NCBI RefSeq assembly: GCF_000518765.1
Contig: NZ_KI912490.1
Span: 571,700-635,699 of the forward strand
Source: Ruminococcus flavefaciens ATCC 19208
GTDB lineage: Bacteria > Bacillota > Clostridia > Oscillospirales > Ruminococcaceae
Direction of reading: 5' to 3'
DNA length: 64,000 nucleotides
This document shows, in pieces, positions 57,429 through 64,000 of the stretch (position 1 is its first letter; every line of letters starts with the position of its first letter). The notes beneath the pieces were generated by a model that ran no database searches, had not been told where the DNA came from, and was given only the letters and a program-made list of their open reading frames with translations. The position numbers were made by a program, and so were the translations under genes.

Positions 57429-58658
57429 ATGCCACATTCATCAGGCGGAGGCTCTCACAGCGGAGGCTCTCACGGAGGTTCCCGCGGCAGCAGTGCAAGA
57501 ACGAGGACCAGCAGCAGACCGTTCCATCATTCAAGAAGGTATGTTTATTACCGCAATAATCAGCCGCGATATTTCTATGCAGGTCCTGATTTCAAGCCCG
57601 GATTCAGCATTTCACAGATACTGGTACTGATCCCTTTTATAATTATGGGGATATATATGCTTGTTCAGGCAATACCGCACGTACCGAGGTACAGCGATCA
57701 CAGCATAGTTATAAAAGACGAGATAAAGGTTATCGGTGACGAAAATGGGTTAATGTCGGAACTGAAAGCTTTCCAGAAAAAAACAGGTGTAACACCTGCG
57801 GTAATTACGATTTCCAATGAAGAATGGATGAGCGGTTATTATACGCTTGAGGATTATGCCTATAACAGATATCTTGAAGAATTCAACGATGAAATGCACT
57901 GGCTGATCGTATATTCACAGCCTGAAGCAAATAAGGGTAAGCGTGAATACTGGTACTGGGAAGGTATGCAGGGAGATAATACCGACAGCGTACTCACTTA
58001 TTCTGTGACAAACAGTTTCGATACGGATTTCACTTTTTATCTTGATGATGAACAGAAAAGCTTTGATGATGCTCTTAAAGCCTCTTTGAGCTTTCTCACG
58101 AATAATATTTCCATGAAGCCCGAGCTTGCTGATCTGGTAAAGCCTGTATTTATATTTATAATTATCGGTATAAGCTTGTTTACGACCATATACCGATCTG
58201 TGAAATACAGAAATGCGACCCTTGCGCCTCTTGACGGTTCAGAAGAAATATTCGGCGGTACAGGCAATACCTATGGCGGAAGCAACACATACGGAAGCGG
58301 TTACGGTTCTGTGCCTTATTCTGCTGCAAACAGAAATAATAAGCCTTTAGACCCGCAAACTGAACGCAGACAGCGTATAATCAACTCGGGCAAGAATTAT
58401 ACATCTTCCGATTACAGGGCAGATAAAAAAGCACGTGATACAGAATTCAATGCATTTATCGACCAGTACAAACAGCTTATGCCCGAAAACAGTAAAGATG
58501 AAAGCAATATGATGCCGTCACTTGAAAGTTTTCCGACGACATCGACAACTTACGATAATGCCGCAGACAGTTCAGGCAGCTTAGTTACCTGCCAGTACTG
58601 CGGAAGTACATTTGCAGCTAAATACAATAAATGTCCTTTCTGCAACGCAAGACGATAA
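57429..58658 (+). CDS. Membrane protein with TPM-like outer domain and C-terminal zinc ribbon
   Basis: A 409-residue protein. Residues 1-55 are Gly/Ser/His/Arg-rich. A first membrane helix is FSISQILVLIPFIIMGIYMLV (about 58-78). The region about 95-235 (FQKKTGVTPAVITISNEEW, WLIVYSQPE) looks like a TPM/YgcG-type domain, and a second helix is FIFIIIGISLFTTIY (about 238-252). A low-complexity Gly/Asn region precedes a final zinc ribbon CQYCGSTFAAKYNKCPFC. With the middle domain outside, both ends would be in the cytosol. Not recognised as a named family. AGGGGGT is its ribosome-binding site. Confidence 0.7.
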   Translation: MPHSSGGGSHSGGSHGGSRGSSARTRTSSRPFHHSRRYVYYRNNQPRYFYAGPDFKPGFSISQILVLIPFIIMGIYMLVQAIPHVPRYSDHSIVIKDEIKVIGDENGLMSELKAFQKKTGVTPAVITISNEEWMSGYYTLEDYAYNRYLEEFNDEMHWLIVYSQPEANKGKREYWYWEGMQGDNTDSVLTYSVTNSFDTDFTFYLDDEQKSFDDALKASLSFLTNNISMKPELADLVKPVFIFIIIGISLFTTIYRSVKYRNATLAPLDGSEEIFGGTGNTYGGSNTYGSGYGSVPYSAANRNNKPLDPQTERRQRIINSGKNYTSSDYRADKKARDTEFNAFIDQYKQLMPENSKDESNMMPSLESFPTTSTTYDNAADSSGSLVTCQYCGSTFAAKYNKCPFCNARR

Positions 58659-58690
58659 AAAAAGTGCACGTTAAAAACGTGCACTTTTTT
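58657..58690. terminator. Bidirectional terminator between convergent genes
   Basis: AAAGTGCACGTT and AACGTGCACTTT are perfect arms flanked by A and T runs; it overlaps the stop codon of 57429-58658. Confidence 0.9.
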
Positions 58691-58691
58691 A

Positions 58692-59861
58692 TTAACCGTT
58701 TACGATCTTTTCTCTGTTGAAGAGTTTGCTGACGATGAAAATACCGATAACAGCAGCTGCTATATTTACGGCTATCATTGTACAGGCATTCTGTACTGTA
58801 TATTCAAGTCTGATTACGTCCTGAAGCATTTTTACGGAATTCCATACAGGGATAACGTAATTTGTTTCACCAAGCTTTTCAATGCTCTCGGAGAAGTTTT
58901 CGGTCGTAGCGAGCATCGAAGGTATCATAATTGCAAACAGAAGGATCGGTGAAAGTGTTGTTGCCTGCTTTACGTCCTTTGCAACAGTAGAGATTATCAT
59001 AAGTATCGCAACAAGGACAAATGAACCGGTAACTACTGCGGCAAACAGCATGATATACTCCTGAATGCTATACTTTATCGCTTCACCCATATCCATTGAT
59101 TTTCCAAGCTTGGGAAGTGACAGAGCCATACCTATAAATGCTGAACAGCTTGCGATTATTGCAACAGCAAGTATTGAAATGGATTTTCCTGTTGCAAGAC
59201 TTCCGCGTTTGACAGGTGTAACAAGGAGAGTGTTGAGGAAGCCTTTTTCCTTGTCACCTGCAATGGAGTTAGCTGCAAGGTTCATACAAACCATGTAAAC
59301 AGCCATGAATACCATGAGAGGTATTATTCCGCCAAGGAGCTTTCTGAACATTGCATCACTGTCAAACAGGTCGTAGTTCTTGTCGGCTGTTTCGTTGAAG
59401 GTGAATATACGGGGCTGCATTGTTGTGAAGATTAAAGTAGTCTTTGAATACAGCTCCATAGAATTGTTCTTCTGTGAGTTATAATAGATGTCGATATTTG
59501 AAAGATCAGCACCGCCGGGCTCTGACATTTTGAAATCATCTGGAAATACCATAAGCAGATCTGTTTCCTTGTTCTTTATCTGTTTCTGATACTTGTCGAT
59601 GTCGTTATCAGGCGCAGGAACTATTTTTAGCTCTTCAAGTGCAGACTTGAACTCTTCGGGAGCATTTATGCTGTAGGCTACAACAGGTTTTTCAAGCTGC
59701 TCGGCTGTTTCCTTCTGAGCATCGGTCATAGATGTCATAAGCATACAATATCCGAAAACTATAGCAAAAGGAAGTATAAACATCTGAAGCAGAATTGCTT
59801 TATCGCTGAAAAATGCTCTTAATTCTTTTTTTGCAACTGTAATAATATCTCTCATGGTCAC
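58692..59861 (-). CDS. ABC-2 type transporter permease (NatB-like)
   Basis: A 389-residue permease. A first hydrophobic segment (FILPFAIVFGYCML) precedes an outer region (about 45-165), then five or six segments follow including MVFMAVYMVCMNLAANSIAGDKEKGFLNTLLVTPVKR, where DKEKGFLNTLL is the ABC-2 motif that contacts the ATPase. The last segment ends near VNIAAAVIGIFIVS. The pattern matches NatB, a Na+ efflux partner, and related exporters. It starts inside the end of the ATPase gene (four-base overlap). Confidence 0.92.
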   Translation of the reverse strand: MTMRDIITVAKKELRAFFSDKAILLQMFILPFAIVFGYCMLMTSMTDAQKETAEQLEKPVVAYSINAPEEFKSALEELKIVPAPDNDIDKYQKQIKNKETDLLMVFPDDFKMSEPGGADLSNIDIYYNSQKNNSMELYSKTTLIFTTMQPRIFTFNETADKNYDLFDSDAMFRKLLGGIIPLMVFMAVYMVCMNLAANSIAGDKEKGFLNTLLVTPVKRGSLATGKSISILAVAIIASCSAFIGMALSLPKLGKSMDMGEAIKYSIQEYIMLFAAVVTGSFVLVAILMIISTVAKDVKQATTLSPILLFAIMIPSMLATTENFSESIEKLGETNYVIPVWNSVKMLQDVIRLEYTVQNACTMIAVNIAAAVIGIFIVSKLFNREKIVNG

Positions 59862-60637
59862 ACCTCGTCTTTTCCGCCGTTAAGGCTTGTATAAATATCA
59901 TAGAACGCATCTTCCAGTGAGCGTCCCTGCATGAGGTTCTCGAGAGTATCATTGGCAACGATCTTTCCGTCCATTATCATTGCAGCCCTGTCACAGACCT
60001 TTTCGACGAGATCAAACAGGTGAGTAGAAATGATAAGACATTTTCCTGCTTTTTTCATATTGAGTATGAATTCGCGTACTTCACGTGCAGCGATGATATC
60101 AAGACCGTTTGTAGGCTCGTCAAATATTATGAACTTAGGATCGTGGATAACAGATATTATCAGTGAAACCTTCTGTCTCTGTCCCTGTGAAAGCTTTGAT
60201 ATCATGGTGTCGGAAAATTTGTTGATACCAAATTCGTCAAAAAGCTCCTTCTTGCGCTTTTCAGCCTTATCCTTAGGAATGTGATAAAGCTCTGCGAAGA
60301 AATCAAACATAATATTCGGAGTTGATTTCATATCGGGCTTTAAGTCTGTAGTAAGGAATGCAAGTTCTGAACGTACCTTTTCGGGTGTCTTGACTGCACT
60401 GACATTGTTGTAAAGCGCATCACCGCTGTCAGGCTTGATAAGAGTTGCAAGCATACGCATGGTCGTGGTCTTGCCTGCACCGTTTGGTCCGATGAGACCG
60501 AATACTTCTCCTGATTTTGCTGTAAAGCTTACGCCGTCTACTGCGACTTTTGTTCTCTCGCTTATTCCCAGTGATTTTCGCTGCTTTTCGGAAATCACAA
60601 AGGTTTTAACGAGGTTTTGTGCTTTTAATTCTTCCAT
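59858..60637 (-). CDS. ABC transporter ATP-binding protein (NatA-like)
   Basis: A 259-residue ATPase: Walker A GPNGAGKTTTMRML, signature LSQGQRQKVSLIISVI, Walker B FIIFDEPTNGLD, and the usual H-loop STH. Its closest recognisable kin are the NatA/gliding-like exporters with ABC-2 permeases. AGGAG precedes the ATG, and the promoter is at 60706-60734. The substrate is unknown; sodium or drug export are common guesses for this group. Confidence 0.93.
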   Translation of the reverse strand: MEELKAQNLVKTFVISEKQRKSLGISERTKVAVDGVSFTAKSGEVFGLIGPNGAGKTTTMRMLATLIKPDSGDALYNNVSAVKTPEKVRSELAFLTTDLKPDMKSTPNIMFDFFAELYHIPKDKAEKRKKELFDEFGINKFSDTMISKLSQGQRQKVSLIISVIHDPKFIIFDEPTNGLDIIAAREVREFILNMKKAGKCLIISTHLFDLVEKVCDRAAMIMDGKIVANDTLENLMQGRSLEDAFYDIYTSLNGGKDEV

Positions 60638-60705
60638 TTTCTTCTCCTTATATCATTTTTGTGGACTATCCTGTACCGCAATACAACTGATAATCCAACT
60701 CTTTT

Positions 60706-60734
60706 ATTATACCACAGCTTTATTTATTGGTCAA
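60706..60734 (-). promoter_or_regulatory. Promoter of the NatAB-like operon
   Basis: Minus strand TTGACC (60734-60729), 17 bases, TATAAT (60711-60706). Confidence 0.75.
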
Positions 60735-60769
60735 CTTTTTTTGCTCTAAAAGTATAATTAATCGCAAAA

Positions 60770-60817
60770 AAATAAAACGCTTTCCGCAGCTCACTATATG
60801 TGAGTTTAGAAAGCGTT
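60770..60817 (-). terminator. Intrinsic terminator of the EAL gene
   Basis: AACGCTTTC and GAAAGCGTT with an inner CTCAC/GTGAG stem, followed on the minus strand by a T-rich run. Confidence 0.8.
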
Positions 60818-60873
60818 CTGTGTTTATTATGTATCCGGAAAGATATATTTCCGATACTGTTCATATACCGGAG

Positions 60874-62559
60874 TTATATAACATATTTGCCGATATCAAG
60901 CCTTTTCTCGAATTCTTCCTTAGGGAGAGGCTTATCGAACAGGTATCCCTGTGCAAGGCTGCAGCCATTCTGCTTCAGCAGATCAAGCTGTGAAGTAGTT
61001 TCCACGCCCTCAACGATACATTCAAGTCCCAGTTCATTTGCCATAGCTACAACATACTTGAACATGACGCTTCTTGTGCTGTCCTGCGATTCACCGTCCA
61101 GAGGAAGGAATATTTTATCAACTTTGATAACATTCCACGGAACGACTCTGATAAGGTTAAGTGAAGAATAACCCATACCGAAATCATCGACCGATGTACA
61201 TATATTCTGCTCCTGAAGTCCCATAACAACGCGCTTCAGATCTCTGAATTCAACGTCTGTAGTGGTTTCGGTAAGCTCTATCTCTATGTATTCGTGCGGA
61301 ACATTATTACGGTCGATTATCTCGATTATTTCCTTTAGAAGATCAGGATTTATCATATGGCGGCGGGAAAGATTTACCGATACGCGCACAGCTTTTCTGC
61401 CTTCATCGAGCCAGCGGCGTATGTCACGGCACACCTTGTCCAGCATATAATAATCCAGCTTGCATATCTCGTTGGTCTCTTCAAGAACAGGGATAAATTC
61501 CATAGGCGGCACTATTTTTCCGTCATGGAACCAGCGGCAGAGTGCTTCTGCACCGTACAGCTCACCTGTGTTTATATTGATCTTTGGCTGATAGAAAACA
61601 ATGAACTCCTCTTTTTTCAATGCTTCGGGGAAGATACTCTGGACACGTCTTGATCTTTCCTTATCAGACATGAGCATATCCGAGAAGAACACGATATTAC
61701 CCTGAGCGCTTGTTTTTGCGACCTGATATGCGTGCATTATCTTGCCCATTATATCATTGGGGACTCTTACAGTGTAGTCGTCAGGGATACAGAATACACC
61801 TGCGCAGCATGAGATACGTACAGTGCTGCCCTCCTTGTCAGCCACAACTATAGCCTCGTTAAGGTAGTCAAGAAGATCGGGAAGGTCGGTCTGATTGCAT
61901 ATGCAGACGAATGAATCGCCGCCGAGTCTGGCGATCATTCCATCGTTTCCAATCATTTTTTCTATACGATTATAATGGCCCTTAAGGACAGTGTCTCCGC
62001 CTTTTCTGCCGAAATTCTCGTTTACGGTTGCAAAATGTCTCAGGTTGTAGTTTACAGCAGCCTTGCCGTTAAAATCTCCCTGATGTCCGTTCCAGCCAAG
62101 ATATCTGAAAAAGCTTCTGATGTTTTTATAGCCCATATCGTCGTAAAACGCAAGCTGCTCAGCAATTACCTGCAAACGATTGCGGCATATAAATGTAATA
62201 GCGGTACGCATGGTAAGGTCAACTTTGAACAATTCTTCTTCAGTCAGCGGTTCAACTTTATCTGTCATGTATACTGTCATGGTTGTTATTGACATAAGGC
62301 GGTTAACACAGCGTACAGTGTGGACAGGATGTCCATCTTCACCTGTATCATAGCTTATCATGGTCTCGCCCTCGCCCTTTTTTTCGGCGACGGGATCACG
62401 ATAAAAATGTGTTACACCTTTTGATAGACGGAACATTGCAGCTATTTCATTCAGAATCTTTTCTATGCTCGGAATATCAGGGTTTTCGTTTATATTCTGA
62501 GTCAGCGATGCAAGCTTCTCATATAGCTTGTAAAAGCGTATTTCGAGCTCTGAATTCAT
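60874..62559 (-). CDS. c-di-GMP phosphodiesterase with degenerate GGDEF and active EAL domain
   Basis: A 561-residue soluble protein. Residues about 1-150 have no named domain (possibly GAF-like). A GGDEF-like domain (about 160-300) has LGGDSFVCI instead of GGDEF, so it probably does not make c-di-GMP. The EAL domain (about 310-555) is intact: YGAEALCRW, NLSRRHMINPDL, EIELTETTTDVE, SVDDFGMGYSSLNL, VIKVDKIF and CIVEGVETTSQLDLL, keeping the metal-binding and general-base residues. It should hydrolyse c-di-GMP and thus oppose the cyclase at 10987-12906. GGAGGAGAG precedes the ATG. Confidence 0.93.
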   Translation of the reverse strand: MNSELEIRFYKLYEKLASLTQNINENPDIPSIEKILNEIAAMFRLSKGVTHFYRDPVAEKKGEGETMISYDTGEDGHPVHTVRCVNRLMSITTMTVYMTDKVEPLTEEELFKVDLTMRTAITFICRNRLQVIAEQLAFYDDMGYKNIRSFFRYLGWNGHQGDFNGKAAVNYNLRHFATVNENFGRKGGDTVLKGHYNRIEKMIGNDGMIARLGGDSFVCICNQTDLPDLLDYLNEAIVVADKEGSTVRISCCAGVFCIPDDYTVRVPNDIMGKIMHAYQVAKTSAQGNIVFFSDMLMSDKERSRRVQSIFPEALKKEEFIVFYQPKININTGELYGAEALCRWFHDGKIVPPMEFIPVLEETNEICKLDYYMLDKVCRDIRRWLDEGRKAVRVSVNLSRRHMINPDLLKEIIEIIDRNNVPHEYIEIELTETTTDVEFRDLKRVVMGLQEQNICTSVDDFGMGYSSLNLIRVVPWNVIKVDKIFLPLDGESQDSTRSVMFKYVVAMANELGLECIVEGVETTSQLDLLKQNGCSLAQGYLFDKPLPKEEFEKRLDIGKYVI

Positions 62560-62737
62560 AACTCTCCTCCATTTCCGTTATATTTTTTTAAAGTATCTTT
62601 TTTTAGATATATTTATTATATACCAATTTTTCGGAAAATGCAATAGATATAATGTAAAAAAAGGTGTAAAATGTGTTTGCTGATATTTTTTAGCAGAATA
62701 ATGTTATTTTTTTGTGCCATTTTGTGCTGTTTGTAGT

Positions 62738-62764
62738 AAAACAGAGCGGTATTCTGTTTTTTTG
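62738..62764 (+). terminator. Orphan terminator-like hairpin
   Basis: AAAACAGA and TCTGTTTT with a 7-base loop run into seven T residues. It sits in the 334-base AT-rich gap between the EAL and LysR genes with no gene upstream on this strand. The rest of the gap holds only promoters that I can see. Confidence 0.4.
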
Positions 62765-62841
62765 ATATGGTGTAGGCAGCGAACATCCACAGCTTTCCAA
62801 TGTCAAAATATTACCAAATTTGAATCATTACACTGCGATCA

Positions 62842-62870
62842 TTGCTATTTTTTATCTTTTATGGTATAAT
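62842..62870 (+). promoter_or_regulatory. Promoter of the lysR gene
   Basis: TTGCTA (62842-62847), 17 bases, TATAAT (62865-62870). Confidence 0.65.
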
Positions 62871-62893
62871 ACAATGTAAAAGGGAGTGAATAT

Positions 62894-63805
62894 ATGACCT
62901 TACAACAGCTTAAATACATTATAATGATAGCCGAAACAGGCTCAATAACTATGGCTGCCGAGCGCCTGTTTATCGCACAGCCCAGTCTTTCAAAATCCGT
63001 GGCGGAGCTTGAAAGGGAAATGGGCATAACTATATTCAACCGCAGCAACAGGGGAGTTTATCTTTCCGAGGAAGGTACTAAATTTCTGTCATATGCACGG
63101 CAGATAGTTGAGCAGGCGGAGCTTCTCGAAAGCGAATACAAAGCCGCTCCTCCGCCAAACCGCGCATTTGCAGTCTCTTCACAGCATTATGCTTTTGTGG
63201 TAAATGCTTTTGTTGAGCTTGTCCGCGAATACGGACGGGATAAATACGAATTTACTCTCCGAGAGCTGAAAACTGCCGAGATCATAGAAGACGTAAGGAC
63301 TCACAGAAGTGATATCGGTGTATTGTTCCTCAGCAAGTTCAACCGCGAGGTCATACGTCATATTTTGCAAAATGAGGAATTAAAGTTCGAGAAGCTTTTT
63401 ACTGCAAAGCCCCATGTTTTTGTAAGCAGGAGCAATCCGCTGGTAGGCAGGAAAAAAGTAACTCTCGACGACCTGAAAAGCTTTCCGCGCCTTACATACG
63501 ATCAGGGTGTCAAAAACTCCTTTTATTTTGCCGAGGAACTGCATATCACAGCTGAAAGCCCGAAGAATATCATAGTTTCGGACAGAGCTACACTTTTCAA
63601 TTTGCTAATTGGTCTGGACGGTTATACCATATCATCTGGTGTACTCAGTTCCGACCTCAACGGCAGCAATATCGTGTCAATACCGCTCGAAAGCGATGAG
63701 ATAATGGATATAGGCTACATAATAACTACCGACAGACCTATGAATGAGCTTACACAGCGATATCTTGAGCATCTGAAAGAATATATCGCAAACTATTCTC
63801 CCTGA
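62894..63805 (+). CDS. LysR-family transcriptional regulator, probable metE activator
   Basis: A 303-residue regulator. The winged helix-turn-helix is in MTLQQLKYIIMIAETGSITMAAERLFIAQPSLSKSVAELE (about 1-60). The effector-binding domain follows (about 90-300), with the pattern FVSRSNPLVGRKKVTLDDL typical of LTTRs. It is transcribed towards metE, about 100 bases apart, and a dyad fitting an LTTR site lies between them. MetR-like control of metE is inference from position; the effector is not known. Confidence 0.9.
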   Translation: MTLQQLKYIIMIAETGSITMAAERLFIAQPSLSKSVAELEREMGITIFNRSNRGVYLSEEGTKFLSYARQIVEQAELLESEYKAAPPPNRAFAVSSQHYAFVVNAFVELVREYGRDKYEFTLRELKTAEIIEDVRTHRSDIGVLFLSKFNREVIRHILQNEELKFEKLFTAKPHVFVSRSNPLVGRKKVTLDDLKSFPRLTYDQGVKNSFYFAEELHITAESPKNIIVSDRATLFNLLIGLDGYTISSGVLSSDLNGSNIVSIPLESDEIMDIGYIITTDRPMNELTQRYLEHLKEYIANYSP

Positions 63806-63806
63806 T

Positions 63807-63821
63807 ATAGCTTTTAGCTAT
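63807..63821 (+). promoter_or_regulatory. Palindromic LysR-type binding site upstream of metE
   Basis: ATAGCT-TTT-AGCTAT is a perfect dyad that fits T-N11-A. It is centred about 66 bases before the predicted metE transcription start, the usual place for the primary LTTR site. It begins two bases after the lysR stop codon. Confidence 0.55.
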
Positions 63822-63843
63822 GGTACAGCATTTCTTTTTGATA

Positions 63844-63873
63844 TTAACATATTTCCGATAATTATGCTATAAT
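63844..63873 (+). promoter_or_regulatory. Promoter of metE
   Basis: TTAACA (63844-63849), 18 bases, TATAAT (63868-63873). Confidence 0.65.
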
Positions 63874-63907
63874 ATAAGCATACCAAAACATATCGGAGGA
63901 ATAGGAA

Positions 63908-64000
63908 ATGAAAACAACTATAATAGGATACCCAAGAATAGGAAATCTCCGCGAGCTTAAATTCGCAAGCGAGAAATACTTCCGCGGTGAGATCAAAGTT
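63908..64000 (+). CDS. metE: Cobalamin-independent methionine synthase MetE (3' end outside window)
   Basis: The first 31 codons are visible. [20 protein letters not shown] and [11 protein letters not shown] match the conserved N-terminus of MetE. MetE transfers a methyl group from 5-methyltetrahydropteroyltri-glutamate to homocysteine. CGGAGGAATAG before the ATG confirms the start. No S-box or T-box leader fits in the short space to lysR, so control is probably by the LysR protein. Confidence 0.93.
   Translation, partial: MKTTIIGYPRIGNLRELKFASEKYFRGEIKV

Overview
The window looks like the chromosome of a cellulosome-forming Ruminococcus, closest in character to R. flavefaciens. The reasons are secreted plant-polysaccharide enzymes ending in dockerins, Thr-rich linkers, Firmicute-type ribosome-binding sites and TTGACA/TATAAT promoters, moderate GC, and a relict spore-coat cotJ cluster. 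The species assignment is an inference from gene content. I see no rRNA, tRNA or CRISPR array.

Layout. 1-3376: end of a PL9 pectate lyase and a complete GH26 mannanase, both with dockerins. 3419-7152 (minus): a VOC protein, a broken YhfC-like membrane gene, radA, a lipoprotein and a small C39-like protein. 7371-21045: carbohydrate region with a GH97 enzyme, a LacI-like/GGDEF sensor, cardiolipin synthase, a thioesterase, a GH16 lipoprotein and a very large GH2 beta-galactosidase. 21301-25352: small alarmone synthetase, GyrI-like/PhzF pair, MerR-TipAS regulator, and a TetR regulator divergent from a DUF1858 protein. 25404-29407 (minus): cell-surface glycan operon (membrane protein, GtrA, FAD oxidoreductase). 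30044-32621 (minus): thiD-thiC behind a TPP riboswitch. 32738-36101: oxidative-stress/redox operon headed by a flavin reductase-rubredoxin-rubrerythrin fusion. 36466-39063: GH30 enzyme with two CBM32 modules and a dockerin. 39641-43085: MacB/FtsX-type ABC exporter. 43300-52734: LRR protein, nadE-thrH, a dockerin protein of unknown function, two tandem lipoprotein penicillin-binding proteins, a small-multidrug-export-type protein, a NUDIX hydrolase, and cotJA-cotJB with a truncated cotJC. 52834-58658: secreted protein plus SGNH hydrolase, lone large serine recombinase, and a zinc-ribbon membrane protein. 58692-64000: NatAB-like exporter, a c-di-GMP phosphodiesterase, a LysR regulator and the start of metE.

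The enzymes fit together as a set for pectin side chains, arabinogalactan and mannan (PL9, GH26, GH30, GH2, GH97, with GH16 kept on the membrane as a lipoprotein). At least three dockerin sequence types occur, which suggests several cohesin partners. Two c-di-GMP proteins, one with a sugar-binding-type sensor, may tie carbohydrate sensing to behaviour.

The most unusual material is intergenic. Gaps near 29.7, 32.4, 36.2, 39.3 and 44.0 kb are built from strings of perfect short hairpins. One (29667-29988) is bounded by two 9-bp inverted-repeat blocks. Another (39492-39600) folds on paper into a four-way junction with no unpaired junction base. A family of short palindromes flanked by TGTAGGG/CCCTACA recurs about 12 times with the stem sequence changing but pairing kept. 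These are the best candidates for an undescribed element.
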